Below are positions 40,974-51,378 of a DNA stretch of 64,000 nt, piece after piece. The first letter of the stretch is position 1. Each line of letters opens with the position of its first letter. The translations under genes and the position numbers were made by a program. Where the stretch lies: positions 1 through 64,000 of the forward strand of contig JACADY010000015.1 of assembly GCA_013389115.1 (NCBI GenBank), given 5' to 3'. This stretch comes from Alphaproteobacteria bacterium. Lineage in GTDB: Bacteria; Pseudomonadota; Alphaproteobacteria; Micropepsales; Micropepsaceae. Below the pieces are notes generated by a model. The model ran no database searches, was not told the origin of the DNA, and was given only the letters and a program-made list of their open reading frames with translations.

Positions 40974-42326
40974 ATGACGACCTTAACGATGCGACGGCTT
41001 TTTGCCGCCGCCGCCTTTTGCGCGCTTTCCGCCTCCCCCGTTCTTGCCGCCGATGCCGCTAGGCTGGACGCCGATCTGACCCCAATCGGGTCGGAGCGTG
41101 CGGGCAATGCGGATGGCACGATCCCGGAATGGACGGGCGGCATCACCAATCCGCCCGCGCATACGCCCGGCTCGTTCTATGCCGACCCTTTTGCCAGCGA
41201 TGCCAAGGTCATGACGATCGATGCGTCGAACTGGCAGCAATATGAGAAGCGTCTGACAGGCGCCCACCAGGCCCTGTTCAAGACCTATAGCGACTACAAG
41301 ATGAACGTCTATCCGACGCGGCGCTCGTGCTCGCTGCCGGCGGTGGCCTATGACTGGAACAAGAAGAACGCCGTGACCTCGAAGATCGTTGCCGATGGCA
41401 ACGGCATCGAGGGGGCGTTCTATGCCGTTCCCTTCCCCATCCCTGAGACGGGCATCGAAATCTTGTGGAACCACCTGCTGCGCTATCGCGGCTTCAAGTT
41501 CCAGCGCGAGTACAACGCCGCCCAGGTGTTCAAGGACGGCAACCTCGTCAAGATCCGCATTGCGGATGAAGGCGTGTTCCGCTGGTCGGATCCCAAGCGG
41601 AACGGGGTGGAGGATCTCGACAACATCTCCATCTTCTTCATTCAGCAGGTGAAGGCGCCCGCCCGCCTCACAGGCACCGCGCTTCTCGTCCACGAAACCA
41701 TCAATCAGCAGAAGCAGGCGCGCCTCGTTTGGCAGTACAGCCCCAGCCAACGCCGCGTGCGCCGCGCGCCGGACGTGCAGTACGACAATCCCGGCACGGG
41801 CTCGGACGCCATGACGACCTCCGATTCGCTCAATGTCTTCAACGGCGCGCCGGACCGCTATGAGTGGTCGCTCATCGGCAAGCAGGAAGCCTATATTCCC
41901 TACAACAACTATCAGTTCGCCGATCCGAGCCACAAAGTCGAGGACATCGCCACGCCGCGCCACCTCAACCAGGACCTGATCCGCTATGAGCTGCATCGCG
42001 TGTGGGTGATCGAGGGCAGCCTGCGTCCGCAGGCCCGCCACATCTATGCGAAGCGCAAATTCTACATCGACGAGGATTCCTGGTTCATCGTGGCCTCGGA
42101 GCTGACGGACGGTCGCGGCCAGCTGTGGCGCGTTCAAGAAGCTCAGATGATCAACTACTACGACGTTCCGTCCTGCGGCGAAGTGGGAACGGCCGTCTAT
42201 GATCTGCAGACGCAGAACTATTGGGTGGATTCGCTGACGAACGAAACGAGCCCCGTCAATTTCAGTGCTCAGGACGTTTCTGAAGACCGCTACACGCCGG
42301 ACGCGCTGCGCAGCCTCGGCCACTGA
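40974..42326 (+). CDS. DUF1329 domain-containing secreted/outer-membrane-associated protein
   Basis: Signal peptide; AARLDADLTPIGSERAGNADGTIPEWTGGIT...QYSPSQRRVRRAPDVQYDNPG. Confidence 0.92.
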   Translation: MTTLTMRRLFAAAAFCALSASPVLAADAARLDADLTPIGSERAGNADGTIPEWTGGITNPPAHTPGSFYADPFASDAKVMTIDASNWQQYEKRLTGAHQALFKTYSDYKMNVYPTRRSCSLPAVAYDWNKKNAVTSKIVADGNGIEGAFYAVPFPIPETGIEILWNHLLRYRGFKFQREYNAAQVFKDGNLVKIRIADEGVFRWSDPKRNGVEDLDNISIFFIQQVKAPARLTGTALLVHETINQQKQARLVWQYSPSQRRVRRAPDVQYDNPGTGSDAMTTSDSLNVFNGAPDRYEWSLIGKQEAYIPYNNYQFADPSHKVEDIATPRHLNQDLIRYELHRVWVIEGSLRPQARHIYAKRKFYIDEDSWFIVASELTDGRGQLWRVQEAQMINYYDVPSCGEVGTAVYDLQTQNYWVDSLTNETSPVNFSAQDVSEDRYTPDALRSLGH

Positions 42327-42362
42327 AGACACTCACTTCGGCTTTTCAATTCACAATATCTG

Positions 42363-42394
42363 GAGGCCCGCCTAACCGGCGGGCCTCTTCGATT
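42363..42394. terminator. Candidate bidirectional intrinsic terminator
   Basis: GAGGCCCGCC-TAACC-GGCGGGCCTC then TTCGATTT; perfect 10-bp arms between convergent DUF1329 and tadA. Confidence 0.75.
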
Positions 42395-42844
42395 TCAGCG
42401 CCGGGCCTTGAAAAAGCCGCGCAAAAGAGCCGCCGCTTCGGCCTCCCTCAGTCCCGAGGCGACGTGGGGACGGTGATGGCAGGTCTTGCCTTCAAAGAAA
42501 CGCGGACCGTTGAGGACAGCGCCGCCCTTTGGGTCTTCCGCGGCGAAGAGCAGCCGGGATAGGCGGGCAAGTGAGATGGCGCCCGCGCACATGGCGCAGG
42601 GCTCCAGCGTGACGATCAGCGCCGCACCCGTAAGCCGCTCGTTGCCAAGGCGGGCCGCCGCCGCCCTGATAACCATTATCTCAGCATGCGCGGTGGGATC
42701 GCGCCGCTCGCGGATGCGGTTGCCATCGGCCGCCAGGATCTCGCCTGACCCCGACAGCAAGACGGCGCCGACGGGGACCTCGCCCCGCGCGGCGGCGGCC
42801 TCAGCCTCGCCCAAGGCCAGCGCCATCGCGTCTTCATCATTCAT
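42395..42844 (-). CDS. tadA: tRNA-specific adenosine deaminase
   Basis: AMALALGEAEAAAARGEVPVGAV...DPTAHAEIMVIRAAA...LEPCAMCAGAI. Confidence 0.94.
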   Translation of the reverse strand: MNDEDAMALALGEAEAAAARGEVPVGAVLLSGSGEILAADGNRIRERRDPTAHAEIMVIRAAAARLGNERLTGAALIVTLEPCAMCAGAISLARLSRLLFAAEDPKGGAVLNGPRFFEGKTCHHRPHVASGLREAEAAALLRGFFKARR

Positions 42845-42903
42845 GGGGGGCCATTGTCACGAAAATTTTCCTCGCGTTCCGTCGCTCTGCTACAAGGATC
42901 GTC

Positions 42904-43668
42904 ATGACATCGCAACCTGACATGCCAGAATGCGACCGGATCGCCAAAGTGCTCGCCCGCGCCGGGGTCTGTTCGCGGCGGGATGCGGAAAAGCTGATCG
43001 AGGCCGGGCGCGTCGCCGTCAACGGCACAATCCTGACGACGCCTGCCTTCAAGGTGCCCGACGGCGCGCTCATCACCGTCGATGGACGCGCGGTGAAGGA
43101 GCCCGAGCCGGCACGGCTGTGGCGCTATCACAAGCCTTCGGGCCTTGTCACCACGCACCGGGACGAGAAGGGCCGGCCGACGGTGTTCGAGCGGCTGCCG
43201 AGCACCATGCCACGTGTCGTCTCGATCGGACGGCTCGATCTCAATTCGGAAGGGCTGCTGCTACTCACCAATGACGGCGAGCTGGCGCGCAAGCTTGAAC
43301 TGCCGGCGCAGGGCTGGGTCCGACGCTATCGGGTGCGGCTGTTCGGCAAGGTGAGCCAGGAGGAACTCGACACGCTGAAGAACGGCGTCACCATCGATGG
43401 GGTCAAATATGGGCCGATTGAGGCCAAGCTCGAGCGGTCCAAGGGCGTCTATGGCTGGGCGATGGTGTCGCTGAAAGAGGGAAAGAACCGCGAGGTGAAG
43501 CGGGTGATGGAGCATCTGGGCCTCAAGGTCGCGCGGCTCATTCGCGTTTCCTATGGGCCGTTCCATCTTGGTCAATTGAAGCCGTATCAGGTCGATGAGA
43601 TTCCGATGAAGGTGGTGCGCGAGCAGCTGGGTCTCAAACGTCCCCAACGCCGGGAGAAGGCGGCCTGA
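42904..43668 (+). CDS. rluB: Ribosomal large subunit pseudouridine synthase B
   Basis: S4 domain AKVLARAGVCSRRDAEKLIEAGRV; SIGRLDLNSEGLLLLTNDGELARKL. Confidence 0.92.
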   Translation: MTSQPDMPECDRIAKVLARAGVCSRRDAEKLIEAGRVAVNGTILTTPAFKVPDGALITVDGRAVKEPEPARLWRYHKPSGLVTTHRDEKGRPTVFERLPSTMPRVVSIGRLDLNSEGLLLLTNDGELARKLELPAQGWVRRYRVRLFGKVSQEELDTLKNGVTIDGVKYGPIEAKLERSKGVYGWAMVSLKEGKNREVKRVMEHLGLKVARLIRVSYGPFHLGQLKPYQVDEIPMKVVREQLGLKRPQRREKAA

Positions 43669-44237
43669 TGCGCGTCGTCGGCGGGTCGCTCCGTGGACGG
43701 ACGATCGAGGGACCGAAGGATGCGCGTGTGCGCCCCACGTCCGACCGGGTGCGGGAGGCCATCTTCAACGTGCTCGCGCATCGGGATTTGGGGGGCGGCT
43801 TCACGCTCGAAGGCGCAAGGGTGCTCGACCTGTTCGCCGGCACGGGCGCGCTCGGGATCGAGGCCGTTTCGCGCGGGGCAAGGTTCTGCCTTTTCATCGA
43901 TGATCATCTCGAGAGCCGGGCGATCATCCGGCGGAACGTCGAGGCGTTCTCCCTCACCGGCGTGACGAAGATCTGGCGGCGCGATGCCTCTTCGCTTGGG
44001 CCTGTCGAGCCCAATGCGAATGGGCCGTTCGACCTCCTCTTCGCTGATCCGCCCTATCGGATGAACCTGCTGGGGCCGGCGCTGCTGTCCGCGCGCGAGG
44101 GCGGATGGCTCCAGCCTCATGCGGTCTGCGTTGCCGAACTGGCGGCGGATGAAGCGTTCGCGCCGCCCTTCGGGTTTGTGGTTGCCGATGATCGAACCCA
44201 TGGCGAGACGCGGGTCTTAATGCTGAGGCTGGGGTGA
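43668..44237 (+). CDS. rsmD: 16S rRNA (guanine(966)-N(2))-methyltransferase
   Basis: MRVVGGSLRGRTI...RPTSDRVREAIFNVL...VLDLFAGTGALGIEAVSRGA...FADPPY. Confidence 0.95.
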   Translation: MRVVGGSLRGRTIEGPKDARVRPTSDRVREAIFNVLAHRDLGGGFTLEGARVLDLFAGTGALGIEAVSRGARFCLFIDDHLESRAIIRRNVEAFSLTGVTKIWRRDASSLGPVEPNANGPFDLLFADPPYRMNLLGPALLSAREGGWLQPHAVCVAELAADEAFAPPFGFVVADDRTHGETRVLMLRLG

Positions 44238-44240
44238 GAC

Positions 44241-46064
44241 TCAGCGCCGGCCGAAGAGGCGTTCGACATCCGCGCGCTTCAATTCCACATAGGTGGGGCG
44301 GCCGTGATTGCATTGACCGGAATGGGGCGTTGCCTCCATCTCCCGCAGCAGCGCATTCATTTCCTCAGCACTGAGGCGGCGCCCGGCGCGCACCGAGCCG
44401 TGGCAGGCCATGGTGCCGCAAACATGCTCCAGCGCTTCCTTGAGGCTCAAAGCCTCATCGATCTCGGCAAGGTCATCGGCGAGGTCGCGCACGAGGCCCT
44501 TGATACCCGCCTGGCCCAGCAGCGCCGGCGTTTCACGCACGAGCACGCTTGCGCCACCGAAGGCCTCGATCACGAGCCCCAGCAGCGCCAGTTCATCCGC
44601 GCGGGCCAAAAGGCGCGCCATCGAAGGCGGGTCGAGATCAACGACCTCGGGCACCAAGAGCATCTGGCGCTGGACGCCAGTTTCCCCAAGCGCGCGCTTC
44701 ATGCGCTCATAGACAAGGCGCTCATGGGCGGCGTGCTGGTCGACGATGACGAGGCCATCCTCCGTCTCGGCGATGATATAGGTGTTGTGGAGCTGGCCAC
44801 GGGCAACGCCAAGCGGAAAATTGCGCGGCGCGGGATCACTTTGCGTCACCTTCGCGGCAGGAGCAAAAGCCTCTGTCATCAATGCGAGCGCGGCGGGCGA
44901 TGGCCTTGCCGGCATGTGGGCGGCATACGCGTCGGGAGCGGACGCATAAGGAGCGGTACCTTCGGCTAGGCCAGGCGCGCGCAGCGCCTCCGCACGGATG
45001 GAATCGAGGGCCGAGGCGGCGAGCGCCGTTGAGGCCCTGTGGCCCGCGGCCTCGATCGCGCGCTTCAGGGCGCCGACCATCAGTCCACGGATCATGCCGG
45101 GGTCGCGGAAGCGCACTTCGGCCTTGGCCGGGTGGACGTTTACATCGACCTCGCGCGGATCGACATCGATGAAAAGGGCAAGGATCGGGTGACGGTCACG
45201 GGCGAGGAAGTCGGCATAGGCGCCGCGCACGGCACCCAGCAGTAGTTTGTCGCGCACGGGCCTTCCGTTCACGAACAGGAACTGGTGCTGCGCATTACCG
45301 CGATTGAAGGTTGGGACACCTGCAAAACCCCACAGGCGCGCACCCTCGCGCGCCGCATCGATGGGCAGCGCATTCGCCTTGAACTCCCGCCCCAAGATTT
45401 CGCCGAGCCGGGCAAGGCCGCCGTCTTCCCCCTCGCGCGGGGCGCCAAGCCGCAGGATTTCGCGGCCGTCGTCGCTGAGCGTGAAGGCGATGTCCGGCCT
45501 CGCCATCGCCAGGCGCTTGACGACATCCTGAACGGCAAGGCTTTCGGCGCGCGGGCTCTTTTGGAACTTGAGCCGGGCGGGGGTTGCAAAAAAGAGATCG
45601 TGCACCTCGATCAGCGTGCCGCCTTTGCCCGGCCGCAGAAAGGCGGCGGGGGTCACGGGCGCGATGCGGCCGCCTTCAACCGCGATCCGGACGGCATCGC
45701 CATCCCCCGTGCGGCTCGTGATCGCAAGGCGCGCGACGGCACCGATCGAGGGCAGCGCCTCGCCCCTGAAACCGAGCGTGTGGATGAGGGTGAGATCGTC
45801 CTCGCCACGCTCATCGCGGGAGAGCTTGGACGTGGCGTGGCGCTCAATGGCGAGGGTCAGCTCATCTTGTGCCATGCCATGGCCGTCGTCCTCGATGCGG
45901 ATGAGGCCAAGGCCGCCCTCGCTGATCGCGATGTCGATGTGGCGGGCGCCCGCGTCGAGGGCATTCTCCACGAGCTCCTTCACCGCACTTGCGGGGCGCT
46001 CGATCACCTCACCGGCCGCGATCCGGTTGACCGTCGCCTCGCCGAGGCGCCGGATGCGGGTCAT
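44241..46064 (-). CDS. mutL: DNA mismatch repair protein MutL
   Basis: [28 protein letters not shown]...[13 protein letters not shown]...[13 protein letters not shown]. Confidence 0.97.
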   Translation of the reverse strand: MTRIRRLGEATVNRIAAGEVIERPASAVKELVENALDAGARHIDIAISEGGLGLIRIEDDGHGMAQDELTLAIERHATSKLSRDERGEDDLTLIHTLGFRGEALPSIGAVARLAITSRTGDGDAVRIAVEGGRIAPVTPAAFLRPGKGGTLIEVHDLFFATPARLKFQKSPRAESLAVQDVVKRLAMARPDIAFTLSDDGREILRLGAPREGEDGGLARLGEILGREFKANALPIDAAREGARLWGFAGVPTFNRGNAQHQFLFVNGRPVRDKLLLGAVRGAYADFLARDRHPILALFIDVDPREVDVNVHPAKAEVRFRDPGMIRGLMVGALKRAIEAAGHRASTALAASALDSIRAEALRAPGLAEGTAPYASAPDAYAAHMPARPSPAALALMTEAFAPAAKVTQSDPAPRNFPLGVARGQLHNTYIIAETEDGLVIVDQHAAHERLVYERMKRALGETGVQRQMLLVPEVVDLDPPSMARLLARADELALLGLVIEAFGGASVLVRETPALLGQAGIKGLVRDLADDLAEIDEALSLKEALEHVCGTMACHGSVRAGRRLSAEEMNALLREMEATPHSGQCNHGRPTYVELKRADVERLFGRR

Positions 46065-47371
46065 GCGCGGCCTTCCGCCAGATATTGCCGCGCCAGCACC
46101 TTGCCCTCTTCCACCGCGGGCTGATCGAAGGGATCAACACCGAGGAGCCGGCAAGCGATGATCGTCTCCAGCATGAAGTGCATGAAGAGCGCGCCCAGAT
46201 GGCGGGCATCGATCGCATCGATGCGCATCCGCCGCACCGGCCGGCCGCGCTTTTGAAGGGTGTCGGCGGTCGCGAGCGCCTGCGCGGCGACGAGGTCGCC
46301 TGGCGTCTTGCCCGCAAGATAGGCGGCGCCCAGCTTCTGCGCCCAATCGGGATGGGCCGCGGGGCCGATCCCCTTTTGCGGCGCGGAGAGCACCGTCACG
46401 TGCTTGTCGTTGGGGCCTTCGAGATAAAGCTGAAGCTGGCTGTGCTGATCGACGGGACCGATGGCGGGAATGGGCGTTGAGCCCTTGCCATCCTTGCCGA
46501 TGCTCTCGCCCCAGAGCTGGCGCCACCACAGCGCGAAACGCTCCAGGCGGTCGGCATAGGGCCAGAGCACGATCTGGCGCAAATCCTTCGTCTCCATCAT
46601 CGCGGCAAAAAGGGCGGCGGCATCGGCCGGGGGGCAGTGGGTGGGATCGCCGGCTTTAAGCGTGTCCAGAACCTCAACCGCGCCGGCGCGAATCGCATGG
46701 GGCTCGAGCCCCATCAGCATGGCGGGCAAGAGACCGACAAGCGAGAGCACCGAATAGCGCCCGCCAATCCCGAGCGGATGATCGGCCGTCAGGCAGCCGG
46801 TCTCGCGCGCGAACTTGCGCAAGGCATTGTCCTTAGGCTCGCTCAAAATCGCGAAATGCCGCGCGAGGTATTTGGCGCCACCCTTGTCTTCGATCGCCTT
46901 CACGGCGGCCAGCAATTGCAGCAGCGTCTCGCCCGTCGTGCCCGATTTGGAGACGACGAGAAAGCGCGTCGTGCGCAGATCCATTTCGCCAAGGGCACGG
47001 CCATAGGTCGTGCCGTCGAGATTGTCGAAGAAGTGAAAGCGCGGCGCACCCGTAGCCGGGATATAGCCGGGTGTGAGGCGGCCTGTCACCTGCGCGATCG
47101 CCTGGGCGCCGAGGCTGGAGCCGCCGACGCCGAGGACGACAAGGTCGGTCGTATCCTCAAGCAGCGCAGCGGCGACGGGCCTTGCCGCCTCGATATCGGC
47201 GGTTTCGCGCACGATCGTGAGCAGTTCGAGGCCGCCGCCCTTGCGCTCATCTTCGAGCCTTTCCATCTCGGCCCTGGCGCGGGTGCGCCATGCCTCGAGC
47301 GTCGCCTCGCTGAGGCCGGCGGCGCCAGCGCTCTTGCTCAATGAGGGCAGGAGATCCTGGTGCAGACCCAT
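46061..47371 (-). CDS. pgi: Glucose-6-phosphate isomerase
   Basis: [19 protein letters not shown]...[17 protein letters not shown]...[14 protein letters not shown]. Confidence 0.88.
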   Translation of the reverse strand: MGLHQDLLPSLSKSAGAAGLSEATLEAWRTRARAEMERLEDERKGGGLELLTIVRETADIEAARPVAAALLEDTTDLVVLGVGGSSLGAQAIAQVTGRLTPGYIPATGAPRFHFFDNLDGTTYGRALGEMDLRTTRFLVVSKSGTTGETLLQLLAAVKAIEDKGGAKYLARHFAILSEPKDNALRKFARETGCLTADHPLGIGGRYSVLSLVGLLPAMLMGLEPHAIRAGAVEVLDTLKAGDPTHCPPADAAALFAAMMETKDLRQIVLWPYADRLERFALWWRQLWGESIGKDGKGSTPIPAIGPVDQHSQLQLYLEGPNDKHVTVLSAPQKGIGPAAHPDWAQKLGAAYLAGKTPGDLVAAQALATADTLQKRGRPVRRMRIDAIDARHLGALFMHFMLETIIACRLLGVDPFDQPAVEEGKVLARQYLAEGRA

Positions 47372-47463
47372 GCGCTTCTCCTTTGGCTGGCGCGATTCGT
47401 CGGAAATCAATCTTAGGGCGGCGTCAGCGTACAGAAAGCAAGATCAGCGCGCCCTCACCGCCT

Positions 47464-48807
47464 TCAGTTCGCAACGAGGCCCTGCGGCTTACCCACGACC
47501 ACATAAGCGAGCCTGTCGGCATGCAGCAGCCGTTCTGCGACGCGCACCACGTCCTCGCGCGTCACCGCCTCGATCTCGGCATTGCGCCTGTCGATGTAGT
47601 CGATGCCGAGGTCGTAGAGCTGGCACGCCAGCAGGAAGTTCGCGATCTTGGCGTTCGAATCGAGACGCAGCGCGAATGAGCCGGTCAGATAGGTCTTGGC
47701 ATTCGCCAGTTCCTCATCCGTCGGGCCATCCTTACGCAGGCGCTCGATCTCGCTCTTGATGAGCGCAAGCGCCTCGGCCACCTTCGCGTTGTCGGTGCCA
47801 ACCGAGCCCATGAAAAGGCCCACATGGCGCAACGGCGAGACATCTGTCGAGACGCCATAGGCAAGGCCGCGCTTCTCGCGCACTTCATCCATCAGCCGCG
47901 AGGAGAAGCCGCCGCCGCCCAGGATGTAGTTCATCACCACCGCGGCCATATAGTCGGGATCCTTACGGGCAAGCCCCTCGCCGCCGAAAATGACCCGGCT
48001 TTGGGGGTTGTCGATTTCGATGATCTGCGTCTTGCCAAGATCGCTGAAGGCTGGCGCCGCAACCGTTTCTGCGGGGCCGGTCGCCGGCAATTTTCCGAAC
48101 AGCGTATCGAGAAGGGGGGCGAGCTCTTCGGCCGTGATGTCGCCGACAACGGCGATCTTCAGGCGGTCGCGCGTCATCCGCGCGCCAAGGAAGGACTTGG
48201 CCTCAGCGGGCTTGAGGCTCGCGATCGATTGGGGCGAGCCATTCTCGGAGCGGCCATAGGGATGGCCGGGGAAAACGCGGCTGTACCAGGCGCGCGCGGC
48301 CAGCGTGTCGGGGTCCTCGCTCTCCTGCTTCAGCACGGCCTGCATCTGCGCGCGCAGGCGCTCGAACGGCGCCTTGTCGAAACGGGGCGCATTGAGCGCA
48401 AGCCCCAACAGCTCAAAGGCGCGGGCGCGGTGCTCGGCCAGCATCGCGACCGAGACATAGATGGTGTCAAGATCCGCGCTGGCGCCGAAGCGGATCGCCT
48501 TTGCCTCAAGCTCGCGCTTGAAGGCGCCGGCATCGTAGGGCCCTGCGCCCTCATTCAACATCGCGGCCGACACCGTCGCCAGCTCTTCCCTGCCCGCAGG
48601 GTCGAGGCGCGCGCCGCCTTCAAAGGCGATGTTCATGGAGACGAGCGGGATCGCATCCTCGCGCACGAGCCAGGCCTCGATGCCGCCGGGGCTCGTCACG
48701 CGCTCAACCTGCGTCGCGAAGGCGGAAGCGGCGCCCAGCACCAACAGAACCAGCGACAGCATGAGACGCGTCATCATTCTCAATTCCCCCATCGCCCGCG
48801 CCCTCAT
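47464..48807 (-). CDS. M16 peptidase family protein, HxxEH-lacking partner subunit
   Basis: M16 fold segments (GGGGFSSRLMDEVREKRGLAYGVST), no HxxEH; signal peptide. Confidence 0.9.
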   Translation of the reverse strand: MRARAMGELRMMTRLMLSLVLLVLGAASAFATQVERVTSPGGIEAWLVREDAIPLVSMNIAFEGGARLDPAGREELATVSAAMLNEGAGPYDAGAFKRELEAKAIRFGASADLDTIYVSVAMLAEHRARAFELLGLALNAPRFDKAPFERLRAQMQAVLKQESEDPDTLAARAWYSRVFPGHPYGRSENGSPQSIASLKPAEAKSFLGARMTRDRLKIAVVGDITAEELAPLLDTLFGKLPATGPAETVAAPAFSDLGKTQIIEIDNPQSRVIFGGEGLARKDPDYMAAVVMNYILGGGGFSSRLMDEVREKRGLAYGVSTDVSPLRHVGLFMGSVGTDNAKVAEALALIKSEIERLRKDGPTDEELANAKTYLTGSFALRLDSNAKIANFLLACQLYDLGIDYIDRRNAEIEAVTREDVVRVAERLLHADRLAYVVVGKPQGLVAN

Positions 48808-50153
48808 TGCGCCGCCGGCGTCAGATAGCCGGTCACGGAGCGCTCGGCCTTCACATAGGCGGCGAGCGCGGCCTTCACCTCTTCGACCGTCGCCCCTTCG
48901 ATGCGATCGGGCCAAGCCTCGACGTCCTCGATCGACTGGCCGGTCGTCAACGCAGTGCCGTAGATGCGCGCCATGTTGAACTGGCTGTCACGGCCGAAAA
49001 TGGCCGCGGCGCGAAGCACGGTCTTGCTGCGCGCCATTTCCTCGGCCGTGGGGCCCTTGGCGATGAAATCCGCGATGACCTTGTCCATCGCTGCTTCGAG
49101 CTTCTCGAGCGGGACACCCTCTCGCGGCGTCGCGCTCAGCCAGATCGCGGTCTCGTCATAGGCATCGCCGTCATAGTAGATGCTGACCGCGGTCGCGAGC
49201 TTCTGCCTCTCGACCAACGCCTCATAGAGGCGGCTCGTCTCGCCGCCGCCCAAGATGTCACAGGCCAGTTCGAGCGCGTGCGCCTCACTTCCCTTTGCCG
49301 TTGCATAGGAGGGCACAAGGTAGAGCCGCGTCATCTGGGGCTGTTGAACCCGCGCGTCGGACATGGCGAGGCGGCGCGCGGCAAGCTGGGGCGGTTCCTT
49401 CGGGCGCACCCGGAGACTCACGCCCGAAGGCTTCAGATCGGCGAAATGCTTCTCGACCATCGGGCGGATTTCGTCGGCCGTGACATCGCCTGCAAGAACG
49501 AGAATGGCGTTGTCGGGCGCGTAGTGCACGCCATAAAAGGCAATCGCATCCTCGCGCGTGAGCCCCTCCATCTCATGACGCCAGCCGATAATCGGGATGC
49601 CATAGGGATGGGCGAGATAGAGCGCGGCCAGCAACTGCTCGGTCATCTGGCGCTGCGGATCGTTGTCGATGCTCTGGTTGCGCTCCTCAAGGATGACGTC
49701 GCGCTCGGGCAGAACGATCTCGTCCGTCAGGCGCAGGTCGCGCATGCGGTCGGCCTCCATGCCCATCACCTCGTCAAGGCGGTCCTTGGCGATGCGCTCG
49801 TAATAGGCGGTGTAGTCATTGGAGGTGAAGGCGTTGTCCTGGCCGCCAAGGCGCGCCACGCGCTTCGAGAACTCGCCGGGGGGAATATCATCCGTGCCCT
49901 TGAACATCAGATGCTCGAGGAAATGCGCGATGCCGGACTTGCCCTTGGTCTCATCGGCGGAGCCGACGCGGTACCAGACCATCTGGGTGACGACAGGCAC
50001 GCGGTGATCGGGCAGCACGATCACCGTCATGCCATTCTCGAGCTTGAAGGTCTCGGCCTTAAAACCCTTTTCGGCAACGGCCGCGACCGGCACCACGCCA
50101 ACAAGCGCGACCAAGGCTGCCAGGGCCGCGATGGCCCATCCCATTTTCAACAT
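48804..50153 (-). CDS. M16 family zinc peptidase
   Basis: KSGIAHFLEHLMFKGT (HxxEH) with downstream Glu in MGMEADRM; signal peptide. Confidence 0.94.
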   Translation of the reverse strand: MLKMGWAIAALAALVALVGVVPVAAVAEKGFKAETFKLENGMTVIVLPDHRVPVVTQMVWYRVGSADETKGKSGIAHFLEHLMFKGTDDIPPGEFSKRVARLGGQDNAFTSNDYTAYYERIAKDRLDEVMGMEADRMRDLRLTDEIVLPERDVILEERNQSIDNDPQRQMTEQLLAALYLAHPYGIPIIGWRHEMEGLTREDAIAFYGVHYAPDNAILVLAGDVTADEIRPMVEKHFADLKPSGVSLRVRPKEPPQLAARRLAMSDARVQQPQMTRLYLVPSYATAKGSEAHALELACDILGGGETSRLYEALVERQKLATAVSIYYDGDAYDETAIWLSATPREGVPLEKLEAAMDKVIADFIAKGPTAEEMARSKTVLRAAAIFGRDSQFNMARIYGTALTTGQSIEDVEAWPDRIEGATVEEVKAALAAYVKAERSVTGYLTPAAQ

Positions 50154-50178
50154 TCAGTTTTCCCCGACCCGTTCGCTC

Positions 50179-50781
50179 TCAAAACAGCCAGTCCAGCCAG
50201 CCGTCCTCGGATTTCTTCTGCTCGGGCGCAGGTGCAGGCTCGGCACTGGAGGTTTGGGTCTCAACGGGCGTGGTCGGCGCAGGTGCGGGCGCCGTGCCCT
50301 CCGGTGCCGCAGGGGCACCCTTGTTCTCGATGAGGCGTTGGCGTTCCGCGACGGGATCGATCGTTTGCTCGGCCGGGTTCTTGGTCGTGCCAAGGCCCAG
50401 AATCGCGTTCGCAAAGCTTTGATTCTTCTCGGCGAGCTCCCGGTTGTCGCCATCCACCTTGGCGCGGATGTCTTCCTCAGGCGTCCCGGCGCGGGAGAGC
50501 AGCGCGGACTGGCCGCCCGTTTCGCCGGCGGGAGTGCCGCCCGGCAACAGCGCGTTGCGGGCGCGGTCGGTCGGCGAGGGCTCACGCGTCGCGGGGGCGC
50601 CTGGCTGGGGCGGGCGCAAGGTGTAATCGGGCGGCATCACCAGCGGCGCCTTGGTGACGACCGCGAATTCATCGGGCGGGTTCTTGCCCATGCCTAGCTC
50701 TTCGCGCAGCCCGCCGCATCCGGCAAGGCCCGACGCCACAGCCGCGGCGACGGCCCACTTCACCAGCACCTTGTTGCTCAT
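50179..50781 (-). CDS. DUF3035 lipoprotein
   Basis: MSNKVLVKWAVAAAVASGLAGCGGLREELGMGKNPPDEFAVVTKAPLVMPPDYTLRPP. Confidence 0.88.
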   Translation of the reverse strand: MSNKVLVKWAVAAAVASGLAGCGGLREELGMGKNPPDEFAVVTKAPLVMPPDYTLRPPQPGAPATREPSPTDRARNALLPGGTPAGETGGQSALLSRAGTPEEDIRAKVDGDNRELAEKNQSFANAILGLGTTKNPAEQTIDPVAERQRLIENKGAPAAPEGTAPAPAPTTPVETQTSSAEPAPAPEQKKSEDGWLDWLF

Positions 50782-50827
50782 CCTTCGTTTCCTCACTCGC
50801 AATGCGCGTTACCAGGTTTCTTGCGCG

Positions 50828-51376
50828 TTACTCGGTTTCGCCGTGCCGCGTGAGCGGCTTCTTGCCTGCGCCCTCATCGCCCCTCAGCACCAGCGCATCC
50901 AGCAGCAACAGTCCCACACCCATCACAATTGCCGCATCGGCGATGTTGAATGTGTACCAATGGTAGCCGAAAAGGTGGAAATCCAGAAAGTCGGTGACCG
51001 CGCCATAATAAACCCGGTCGATCACGTTGCCCACCGCGCCGCCAATGACAAGACCCAAGGCAATCGTCACCAATCTGTCTTGCGTCCGGCTCATCCAGAA
51101 CGTGAGGGCGGAGGCCACAATTGTCGCAAAACCGATCAGAAAGATCCGATCCAGCAGGGTCTCTGCCTGAAACAGGCCAAAGCTGATCCCCTCGTTCCAT
51201 ACCATGCTCAGGCTGAAAAACGGCGTCAATTCGATCGGCGGACAGCGTATGCAGACATCAATAAACCCGCGACAGGGCGCGCAGTGAATGAAATCCAGTC
51301 CATAAAGGACGGCCGCCTTGCTCGCCTGATCAAGGACGAGGGTCAGCAGAGCGACAAGTAGCCCCAAGCGCAGCAT
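50828..51376 (-). CDS. lspA: Signal peptidase II
   Basis: LDQASKAAV...FSLSMVWNEGISFGLF...VIGGAVGNVIDRVYYGAVTDFLDFH...FNIADAAI. Confidence 0.95.
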   Translation of the reverse strand: MLRLGLLVALLTLVLDQASKAAVLYGLDFIHCAPCRGFIDVCIRCPPIELTPFFSLSMVWNEGISFGLFQAETLLDRIFLIGFATIVASALTFWMSRTQDRLVTIALGLVIGGAVGNVIDRVYYGAVTDFLDFHLFGYHWYTFNIADAAIVMGVGLLLLDALVLRGDEGAGKKPLTRHGETE

Positions 51377-51378
51377 GT

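Noticed and set aside
48807-50333. 508-aa plus-strand ORF
   Set aside because: Antisense shadow of the M16 peptidase gene.
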